A stretch of DNA of 64,000 nucleotides from NCBI RefSeq assembly GCF_015690355.1, contig NZ_JADPRT010000015.1, positions 1-64,000 of the forward strand, given 5' to 3'. The DNA comes from Streptacidiphilus fuscans (GTDB lineage Bacteria; Actinomycetota; Actinomycetes; Streptomycetales; Streptomycetaceae). Of the stretch, positions 42,302-49,571 are shown one piece after another (within the stretch, counting starts at the first letter, position 1; the number at the start of each line of letters is the position of its first letter). Position numbers and translations under genes: made by a program. The notes beneath the pieces are model-generated. The model had not been told where the DNA came from and did not search any database. It was given only the letters and a program-made list of their open reading frames with translations.

Positions 42302-43198
42302 GTGAGGGACATCGAGGTCAGGGCGCCGGACGGCCGCACGCTCACCGCGGCGATCTGGGGCAGATCCTCCGCGGACCCGGTGTTCCTGATGCACGGCATG
42401 CCCGGCAGCAGACTCGGACAGCTCCCGCTGGAACGGCAGTTGGACCGGCTCAACGTCCAGGTGGTCACCTACGACCGCCCCGGCTACGGCCGGTCCGACC
42501 GCCTGCCCGGTCGCCACGTCCGCGACGCCGCCCTCGACGTCGCCGCGATCGCCGACCGCCTCGGCCTCGACTCCTTCGGCATCGTGGGCCGTTCCGGCGG
42601 CGGCCCGCACGCGCTCGCCTGCGCGGCGCTCCTCCCGGACCGGGTGACCCGCACCGCCGTCATGGTCTGCCTCGCCCCGCGCGACGCCGAGGACCTGGAC
42701 TGGTACCAGGGCATGACGGACTCCAACATCTCCGCCTTCCGCGCCGCCGAGGACGGCCCGCACCGCCTCCGCCCGCTCCTGGCCGCCCGCATCGACGGCA
42801 TCCGCGAACAGCCCCGCAAACTGCTCCAGGCACTGCGCCACGAGCTGCCGTCCGCGGACCTCAACGCGATCCGCGACGCCGGTCTGCGCAGCACCCTCGC
42901 CCGCAACTACGCGGAGGCGGTCCGCACGGGGGACGACGGCTGGAACGACGACGTGCTGGCCTTCGTCCGGCCGTGGGGCTTCGACCCGGCCCGGATCGAG
43001 GGCCATGTCGATCTGTGGCACGGCGAGGACGACGTCTTCTCCCCGGTCCAGCACACCCGGTGGCTGGCCGCCCACATCCCCGGCGCCCACTCGATGGTCG
43101 AGCCGGGCGCGTCCCACTTCGCCGCCTGGCAGCTGCTGCCGGACATCCTGTGCCGGGTCGCGCTCAACACCGCACCGGCACCGTCCGACACCGCGTGA
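42302..43198 (+). CDS. Alpha/beta-fold hydrolase
   Basis: A 298-residue alpha/beta hydrolase. The oxyanion loop is LMHGMPGSRLG (about residues 29-39), the nucleophile elbow GRSGGGPHA (Ser at about 98), the catalytic acid is in LWHGEDDVFSP (about 242-252), and the His in GASHFAAW (about 274). The substrate is unknown. The GTG start is supported by GAGG about 7 bases upstream. It lies between the DUF4231-like gene, same strand, and the convergent fxsT. Confidence 0.85.
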   Translation: MRDIEVRAPDGRTLTAAIWGRSSADPVFLMHGMPGSRLGQLPLERQLDRLNVQVVTYDRPGYGRSDRLPGRHVRDAALDVAAIADRLGLDSFGIVGRSGGGPHALACAALLPDRVTRTAVMVCLAPRDAEDLDWYQGMTDSNISAFRAAEDGPHRLRPLLAARIDGIREQPRKLLQALRHELPSADLNAIRDAGLRSTLARNYAEAVRTGDDGWNDDVLAFVRPWGFDPARIEGHVDLWHGEDDVFSPVQHTRWLAAHIPGAHSMVEPGASHFAAWQLLPDILCRVALNTAPAPSDTA

Positions 43199-43240
43199 CG
43201 ACGAGGTCGGCAAGCGTCGAACTGACGGAACATCATGGCA

Positions 43241-43271
43241 GGTCCGGGCGCCGGTGAACGGCGCCCGGACC
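43241..43271. terminator. Bidirectional terminator between the hydrolase gene and fxsT
   Basis: Perfect 12-bp arms GGTCCGGGCGCC and GGCGCCCGGACC around a 7-base loop, lying 8 bp beyond the fxsT stop and 42 bp beyond the hydrolase stop. Confidence 0.8.
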
Positions 43272-43278
43272 CTTCCGG

Positions 43279-46200
43279 TCAGGCCGGCACGAGCTCCAGG
43301 TCGCGGCCCATCCGGCGCCAGGCGCGCGCGTCGTGGACGGTCTGGTGGTTCTCGCCGAGCACCGCGATCAGCCGGTCGATCACTCGACGACGCAGGTCCT
43401 GCGCCTCGGCCTCACGGCCCAGGCCGCGCAGGGTGATCGCCAGGTTGCTCTGGCAGACCAGCGGGTCGGGGTGGTTGCCGCCGTACCTGGCGGTCATGCC
43501 CTGCAGCGCGGCCACCTCCAGCTCCTCGGACTTCTCGAGCTCGCCCATGTCGCCGTAGGTGTTGGCCAGGTTGAGCATCGCGCAGTGGGTGTAGGGGTGG
43601 TCCGCGCCCACCGTGTGCCGCAGCGCCTCCAGTGTGTGTTCGCCGAGCACCACCGCCTCACGCAGCTCCTCCGGCTGGCCGACGTCGCGCTGGTAGATCG
43701 TCAGGTTGTTGCCGCAGATCAGCGTGAACGGGTGGGTGTCGCCGAGGCGTTCGCGGTAGGTGTCGAACACCTCCCTGGCCGTGTCACGGGCCCGCTCCTT
43801 GTCACCTGCGGCCGAGTACTCCGCCGCGAGGTTGAGCGCGCAGGACAGCACGTCCGGCACCTTCGGGTCGTAGCGCTCCAGGTAGCGGTTGTAGGTCTCG
43901 ATCGTCAGCCGCCGGGCCTCGTTCTGCTCTCCGGCCCGGCGCAGCGAGACCGCAAGGCTCGTGGCGTAGCGCAGCGACGCCAGGTCGGGCACCGGGACCG
44001 AGTACTCGTCGCGGAACTCGCTCAGCAGGCTGATCGAGCGCCCGTAGTTGCCGAGGGCACGCTCGTCGTCGGCCAGGTTGGCCTTCGAGCCCAGCGTGTA
44101 CGGATGGGTGACGCCCAGCACCGCGGTGCGGAGGTTGTAGACCTCCTCGTCGAGTATCCGGGCCGCCTCGTAGTTCCCGGTGAACCGGTGGTCGACCGCC
44201 AGGTTGTTGGCGATGTTGAGGGTGCGCGGGTCCTCCTCGCCGAGCTCCTCCTTCATCCGCAGGTAGGTCTCCTGGTCGCGCTGGAGCGCCTCGGTGAAGC
44301 GGCCGACGACGCGCAGGTCGGCGGCGAGGTTGCCGGCGGTCTGCAGGGTCAGCGGATGGTCGGGGCGCAGCACCCGGGTCTGCCGCATCAGCGTGTCCTG
44401 GTCCAGTTCCAGGCACTCCTGGGCCAGTCCCTTGCTGCGCAGCACGCTGGCGAGCTGGAAGCGCAGCTGCAGCGTCTGCCGGTCGTCCTCGCCCAGCTTC
44501 TCGGTCCACGCGGTGTTCAGGCGACGGCCGAGGTCCTCGGCCCGGTCCAGGTCACCGCGCTTCCACAGGTAGCGGACCCGGTCGATCAGCAGTTGCCGGG
44601 TGTCGGCCTCGTCGCAGTTCTCGGCGTTGGACGGGCCGAGGTGGGGCCAGATCAACTCGAACCGCGGCCAGTTCTCCGGGTCGTCGGTGTCACCGATGTC
44701 GGGGCGGGCGCCGACGAGGATGCGGTGGACCTCGTGGACCAGGTCCTCGTGCTCCTCCGGCGTCAGGCCGGACCGGATGACCGCCTGCACCATGCGGTGG
44801 ACCTGGAAGGTCTTGCTGCTGTTGTCGACCTTGGCCAGGGCGTACCGTCCGATGGCGCGGATGACGCGGCCCATCATGTTCTTGTCGCGCAGCTCCTCGT
44901 CGAACTCCACCAGCGCGTTCATCATCTGGTCGCTGTAGAAGATGCTGGTCGCGATGGAGTCCGGGGCGAGGAACGCGCACAGCTGGAGCAGCCGGACCGC
45001 CGCAGGCATCTGCTGGCTGAGCCGCTCGATGGAGACCTGCCAGGCCTTGCCGAAACTGTCGGGGTAGTCGTCCGGAGTGGTACCGCCGAGCGCTCGATCC
45101 GGCTGGCTCTTCAACTGCTCCACGTACTCGCCCACCGGAACGCCGGTGGTCTCCAGCCAGGCGGCGGCGATCTCGACCGCCAGCGGCAGGTCGCCGACGG
45201 CCTCGGCGACGAGTCCGGCCTCCTGCTGGCTGAGCGCCGGGGCCCGGCGGCAGAGGTGCTCGACCGACTCTTCTCGGCGGAAGACGTCGACCTCCAACGC
45301 CTCGGCATGGCTGGTCCATGCCTGGTTCCGCGAGGTGACCAGGACGTCCCCTGAACCGCCGGGCAGGAACCGCACGATCTGCGCGGGGTCGTCGGCGTTG
45401 TCGAAGATCAGCAGCCAGCGCTTGGCCTTGGGGTGCATCCCGAGGCGCAGCGTCTCCTTGACCAACTCGGCGTTCTCGTTGGCGTTCTCGCCCATCCGCA
45501 GGTCCAGGCGGCGGCCGAGCTCGGAGAGCGAGGTGGCCACCTGCTCGGGCTCCTCCGACTCGATCCACCAGACCAGGTCGTAGTCGGCCATGAAGCGGTA
45601 CGCGTACTCCAGCGCCACCTGCGTCTTGCCGACACCGCCGAGACCGTAGAGGGTCTGCGGGGTCGGCAGCACCACTGTGGAGCGGCGATCCCGCTGCTGG
45701 CCCCGGAGTTGGTCGCGCAACCGGTCCAGCACGGCGGCGCGGCCGGTGAAGGAGGGGTTGCGCAGGCGCAGGTTCCAGATCGCCGGGCGGCGTCCCGGGA
45801 AGCGCGGACCCTCTCCCGGGATCGAGTCCATCAGCACGGTCTCGGGCAGGCCGACGGCCCGCAGCAGCACCGCCCGTGCGGCGTCCTCCTCCAGGCGCAC
45901 CAACTCCACGGAGTTGCCGCCGTAGGTGCCGCCGGTCCGGGTGTCACCGACCCGCACCGTGATCAGCTCCGGCTGGTCCATGGTCCGCTCGCCGCCCAGC
46001 AGGTCACGGGCCTGACGCGACTGTACGGACTTGGCGTAGGCCGGACTCCACACCGCCAGCGTGCGGGTGACCGCGTCCCGGACTCGGTCGGAGTCGCCGC
46101 GCGGCAGCGAGCCGAGTTCGCGCGGGACGACCCGCAGCCCGGCCCTGGTCAGCACCCACTCGATCCACTCGGCCCACATCCGGTCCTCGGACGCGTAGGA

Positions 46201-47262
46201 GACGATGATGTCCTCGCGTGCGGTGGGACGTGGGCGGGTGAACAGGTCGACGTAGTGCAGCCGGACGTCCTCGTCCATGGGCGGCAGCCCGGTCACCCGG
46301 TCCTTGGTAACGGAGGCGACCAGCCGCTCGACCGCCGACAGCATGGAGGTCGGCGATCCGGGCTTGTCGCCGAAGGGCGCCAGGATCTCCTCGTAGGCGT
46401 AGTACGGCAGATACGGGATCTCCACCGAGTCCCAGTGGCGCTCCCGCCCGCTCTCGGACAGCCCCTGCGGCAGGCCGCTGAAACGTTTGCGTGCAAGCGC
46501 CCGCCCGGCGTCGGCCTTGCCCTTCTCGCCGTCGTCGATGCGCATCGGGACCGGCAGGATCCGGATGCCGCGGTTGTAGTGCCGCTCGGTGATCTTCCGA
46601 GCGATCTCGGAGGCGCCCTCGATGCTCTGGTTGCTGAGGGTGAAGCAGACGACGAGGTCGTCGGGGAGCTCGACGGTGCAGATCTCCTGGATGTCGGAGA
46701 GACCGGTGCGGCTGTCGAGCAGGACGTAGTCGTACTGGCGGCTCATGTCGGTACGCAGCGCCTTGAAGAACTCCGCGCCGTGCCGCCGGGCGTAGAACTC
46801 GTCCCAGTTGATGTTGGCCACCATCGCGCCGTAGTCGCTGTGCGCCTGACCGGCAGGAAGGAAGTCGAGGCAGCCCTCGCCCGGGAACCCGCTCCAGTTG
46901 AGCGACAGCACATGCGGCAGCACCCGCGTCCACTGCCGCATCTCCGCCGGGTCGAACTCCTCGCTCGTCAGCGGCGCGTCGCAGTAGTCGTAGATCAGGT
47001 CGATGACGCCGGTGGAGGCGTCCAGGGCGGCCTGCTCCAGGAAGGGCGCGAAGAATCGGTACAGCCCCGGCGCTTCCAGGTCCCAGTCGACGGCGAGGAC
47101 CCGGTAGCCGTTGGCCGCCAGGATCCAGGCCGTGTTGGCCAGGGCCATGGTGCGTCCGGTACCGCCCTTGTAGGAGTAGAAGGTGATGATCCGTCCGTCG
47201 CGCTCCTCACGTGGCGGCAGCACCGGCTCGGCCCTGTCGCCCTCGGGCTGAGTCACGCTCAT
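43279..47262 (-). CDS. fxsT: FxSxx-COOH system tetratricopeptide protein
   Basis: A 1327-residue multidomain protein. Residues about 25-300: ParA/MinD-like ATPase with the deviant P-loop SYKGGTGRT (30-38) and VLLDSRTGLSDIQ. About 350-440: TIR-like fold starting DIIVSYASEDRMWAEW. About 530-800: NB-ARC ATPase with YGLGGVGKTQVAL and LLIFDNADD, then a winged-helix-like part. About 880-1320: at least eight tetratricopeptide repeats (for example HPLTLQTAGNLAADLRVVGR). The layout is that of STAND sensors of plant and bacterial immunity type. It overlaps fxsC by four bases (ATGA). As last gene of the operon it is presumably the sensor or effector of the system; its real role is not known. Confidence 0.9.
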   Translation of the reverse strand: MSVTQPEGDRAEPVLPPREERDGRIITFYSYKGGTGRTMALANTAWILAANGYRVLAVDWDLEAPGLYRFFAPFLEQAALDASTGVIDLIYDYCDAPLTSEEFDPAEMRQWTRVLPHVLSLNWSGFPGEGCLDFLPAGQAHSDYGAMVANINWDEFYARRHGAEFFKALRTDMSRQYDYVLLDSRTGLSDIQEICTVELPDDLVVCFTLSNQSIEGASEIARKITERHYNRGIRILPVPMRIDDGEKGKADAGRALARKRFSGLPQGLSESGRERHWDSVEIPYLPYYAYEEILAPFGDKPGSPTSMLSAVERLVASVTKDRVTGLPPMDEDVRLHYVDLFTRPRPTAREDIIVSYASEDRMWAEWIEWVLTRAGLRVVPRELGSLPRGDSDRVRDAVTRTLAVWSPAYAKSVQSRQARDLLGGERTMDQPELITVRVGDTRTGGTYGGNSVELVRLEEDAARAVLLRAVGLPETVLMDSIPGEGPRFPGRRPAIWNLRLRNPSFTGRAAVLDRLRDQLRGQQRDRRSTVVLPTPQTLYGLGGVGKTQVALEYAYRFMADYDLVWWIESEEPEQVATSLSELGRRLDLRMGENANENAELVKETLRLGMHPKAKRWLLIFDNADDPAQIVRFLPGGSGDVLVTSRNQAWTSHAEALEVDVFRREESVEHLCRRAPALSQQEAGLVAEAVGDLPLAVEIAAAWLETTGVPVGEYVEQLKSQPDRALGGTTPDDYPDSFGKAWQVSIERLSQQMPAAVRLLQLCAFLAPDSIATSIFYSDQMMNALVEFDEELRDKNMMGRVIRAIGRYALAKVDNSSKTFQVHRMVQAVIRSGLTPEEHEDLVHEVHRILVGARPDIGDTDDPENWPRFELIWPHLGPSNAENCDEADTRQLLIDRVRYLWKRGDLDRAEDLGRRLNTAWTEKLGEDDRQTLQLRFQLASVLRSKGLAQECLELDQDTLMRQTRVLRPDHPLTLQTAGNLAADLRVVGRFTEALQRDQETYLRMKEELGEEDPRTLNIANNLAVDHRFTGNYEAARILDEEVYNLRTAVLGVTHPYTLGSKANLADDERALGNYGRSISLLSEFRDEYSVPVPDLASLRYATSLAVSLRRAGEQNEARRLTIETYNRYLERYDPKVPDVLSCALNLAAEYSAAGDKERARDTAREVFDTYRERLGDTHPFTLICGNNLTIYQRDVGQPEELREAVVLGEHTLEALRHTVGADHPYTHCAMLNLANTYGDMGELEKSEELEVAALQGMTARYGGNHPDPLVCQSNLAITLRGLGREAEAQDLRRRVIDRLIAVLGENHQTVHDARAWRRMGRDLELVPA

Positions 47263-48638
47263 GGATTCCCTCCCCCAGAACCGGTTGCCGGCCCCTCGTC
47301 GGACGCGCTGGATTCATGGTCGGACGCGTCGGGCGGAGGCCCATGGCGGCCACCGTTACCCCGCTTGACGTGCTCGCTCCGCAGATTCGGTCGTGTCGGC
47401 GGCGAGCCGCTCGGCTCCGACGGAACACCCGGGAAGGGGTCCGGCCTGTCGAGCTCCTCGAAGGCGTGCATGGCGCTCAGCGCGACATGGGGCAGCATCG
47501 ACTCGAATTCGTCCAGGCTGGTCACCACGTCGACACCGCGCAACCGGGCCCGTTGGAGACGTTGGGCGCGCAGGTTCACCAGCGTCCGCTCGGACAGGGT
47601 GCGCAGCTCCTCGTGGCGGGCGGCGTTCTCCGGGTCGTGCGGGTCCCACGGCTCCATCAGGCCGACCCAGGTCGGATTGCGCGCGTCGAGCTGCCGCAGC
47701 GTCTCCAGGTGGGCGGCGTCCAGCAGGGTCCAGCGATCCAGAAGCAGCAGTCCCGGAGCGGTGGGCCGCTCACCCGCGAGCAGCCGCGCTGCCTCTTCGC
47801 CGAAGGGCTCGATGCTGGCGTGGAACTCCCACTCGCGCGCCACCGACGCCGCCCGTCGGGCGATCGACTCGTCGCTGTCGCCGACAAAAGGCCGCCACTC
47901 ATGGGCGTCCGCACCGTAGTTGGCGCCGGAGCGGCCCTCCGGAAGATGGTGGGCGTCGCAGGCGGCGACGGTGATCCGCAGGGTTCGCCTGCGGCCGGGT
48001 GCCGGAAAGACCGAGTCGTAGTCCTGGAAGTCCCGGCGTGCGCCGGTCCGCACCCGCATCTGCTCGGACACGTCGACAATGCGCTGTGCCAGGCGGTAGA
48101 CGGCGAGTTGGTAGTCGGACTGGAACTTGGTGACCTTGAGGAGCGGCTGCATCCCCTCGGTCCGGTAGCCGTCGCCGAAGGCCTGGTGGTCGAACTGCAG
48201 GGCCTTGGCCACCGGCGGCAGCCGCTCCTCCTGCACGCGGACCCACTGCACCGGCACAATCGCCGACGGCAGTCCGCCGCCCGGCACCTCCGACAGCACC
48301 TCACGAGAGGCGAAGGAGGCCCACTCCTGCCCGCACGCCTGGCTCTTGAAGTAGTGCACGGAGTAGAGCGGCACGAAGACCCGGCAGTGCGCGAGCGCCT
48401 CGCTGATCCGCTCGGACCAGCCCTCGCCCACGTTCAGGCCCGAATCCATGAAGCCGGGAGGTTCGTTCGCGTCCCATCCGGACAGATCCGTGACGGCCTC
48501 GCACAGATCCCGGAACAGTCTGGCTTCCCAGAGGTTCGACACGCTGCGGGGCCGTCCGGCCCCGCGAGGTGAATGCGCGTAACTCAGAAAGAAGATGGGC
48601 CGAGGTATGTCCTCGTCCCAGCCCTTCTCCTCGGCCAC
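47259..48638 (-). CDS. fxsC: FxSxx-COOH system TIR-like protein
   Basis: A 459-residue protein with an N-terminal TIR-like domain (PIFFLSYAHSPRGAGR at about 14-29, then SERISEALAHCRVFVPLYS and QACGQEWASF), a middle region, and the conserved FxsC C-terminal part (RTLRITVAACDAHHLPEGRS, then GLLLLDRWTLLDAAHLETL) followed by a disordered Pro/Ser/Gly tail. Its partner genes on both sides make the FxsC assignment firm. The start is GTG with a G-run about 7 bases upstream. Whether it has NAD-hydrolysing activity cannot be told; a catalytic Glu may lie in the GQEWASF segment. Confidence 0.88.
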   Translation of the reverse strand: MAEEKGWDEDIPRPIFFLSYAHSPRGAGRPRSVSNLWEARLFRDLCEAVTDLSGWDANEPPGFMDSGLNVGEGWSERISEALAHCRVFVPLYSVHYFKSQACGQEWASFASREVLSEVPGGGLPSAIVPVQWVRVQEERLPPVAKALQFDHQAFGDGYRTEGMQPLLKVTKFQSDYQLAVYRLAQRIVDVSEQMRVRTGARRDFQDYDSVFPAPGRRRTLRITVAACDAHHLPEGRSGANYGADAHEWRPFVGDSDESIARRAASVAREWEFHASIEPFGEEAARLLAGERPTAPGLLLLDRWTLLDAAHLETLRQLDARNPTWVGLMEPWDPHDPENAARHEELRTLSERTLVNLRAQRLQRARLRGVDVVTSLDEFESMLPHVALSAMHAFEELDRPDPFPGVPSEPSGSPPTRPNLRSEHVKRGNGGRHGPPPDASDHESSASDEGPATGSGGGNP

Positions 48639-48689
48639 GCTCGCACCCCCGAACGATGTTGCCCATGCAGTAGGACGATGGAACCGCGC

Positions 48690-49571
48690 TTATTGATGCT
48701 CCGTCAACACCGTGACTGCACCAGGCCTGTTCAGATTGCCGACAACCTTGTCCGCGAGGTCGACCGCGTCCCGGACCGGCACCAGGGTGGCGACGGCTCC
48801 GCCGATCGCCACCTGGCGCAGCTCCAGCTGCGGCCGACCGTTGTCGTCACGGAGTTCCAGGACCCGGCGGGCGAGCTCGGGGAAGTGCAGGTCGTCCAAC
48901 TGCACCGCCTCGAAGGACCGCCAGTACGCAGCGCTCTCCCCCTGGCACTTGGCCCGGTAGGTCTGCACCGGCGCACCCGCGAAGTAGTCGATGAGATGCA
49001 AAGGCATGAGCATCTCCATGCCGAGGCCGAGGAGGAGTGCGTGAGCCCCTCTGTCGTACAACCGGCCGAGAGGCGACCGCGGGCCTAGATGCTCCTCGAA
49101 GGGATGAGGCTTGACGATCCTCTCCGCGAGCGGCCCGACGGCGGCGAAGGAGGTCTGCGGATGCGCGCTCCGGCGCGCCCCCGGCAGCAGGCGGATCGCC
49201 TCGGAGAGCCAGCCCATCGTGGGCGAGCACGGGGTCTTCTCCGGGTCGAACGCCGGCATCCTGGCGTGGTACTCGGCCAGTTCGGCAGGGCTCAGCCCCG
49301 ATGTCTGCTCCAGATAGAGGCGGGAGGTCTGCGAGTTCTCCGGGGTGGCGGTGTAGGCGACGAGCGTGCCTTTCTGCCCGGTCGCCTCACGCAGTGCACG
49401 TGCCACGACCCCGGACCGACGCAGTGGGTCGGCTTCCTCCCCCTCGACCGGGCCCAGCCGACGCAGCGAGGCCTGGACAAGGAGAGTGCCGCCGGGTTCC
49501 GGGTTCCAGCCGAGCGCCGGCAGCAGACCCGCGAGCTCGCGCTCGGTGACCGGGGCGTTCGGCATCGACAT
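48690..49571 (-). CDS. AAC(3)-family N-acetyltransferase in the FxSxx-COOH operon
   Basis: A 293-residue protein of the antibiotic N-acetyltransferase AAC(3) fold: GTLLVQASLRRLGPV (about 28-42), TLVAYTATPENSQTS, CSPTMGWLSEAIRLLPGARR and SAHPQTSFAAVGPLAER (about 135-152, with the conserved His). AAC(3) enzymes acetylate amino groups using acetyl-CoA. In an FxSxx operon the likely target is the peptide or a system protein rather than an aminoglycoside, but that is inference. The ATG overlaps the fxsB stop (ATGA). MSMPNAP has a second in-frame ATG two codons on. Confidence 0.85.
   Translation of the reverse strand: MSMPNAPVTERELAGLLPALGWNPEPGGTLLVQASLRRLGPVEGEEADPLRRSGVVARALREATGQKGTLVAYTATPENSQTSRLYLEQTSGLSPAELAEYHARMPAFDPEKTPCSPTMGWLSEAIRLLPGARRSAHPQTSFAAVGPLAERIVKPHPFEEHLGPRSPLGRLYDRGAHALLLGLGMEMLMPLHLIDYFAGAPVQTYRAKCQGESAAYWRSFEAVQLDDLHFPELARRVLELRDDNGRPQLELRQVAIGGAVATLVPVRDAVDLADKVVGNLNRPGAVTVLTEHQ

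Noticed and set aside
43219..43236. ACTGACGGAACATCATG after the alpha/beta hydrolase gene.
   Set aside because: Only the left arm matches the operator and the place is a convergent 3' region.
45433..47919. Plus-strand open frame of more than 800 codons opposite fxsT.
   Set aside because: No domain pattern; third-position GC of fxsT keeps the antisense frame open by chance.
48692..48708. ATTGATG-CTC-CGTCAAC resembles the island operator.
   Set aside because: It lies just inside the 3' end of the AAC(3)-like gene, not in a promoter, and both outer bases differ from the consensus.
48690..49571. Aminoglycoside resistance gene.
   Set aside because: The fold is AAC(3), but its overlap with the maturase gene makes a system-specific acyltransferase more likely than a resistance function.
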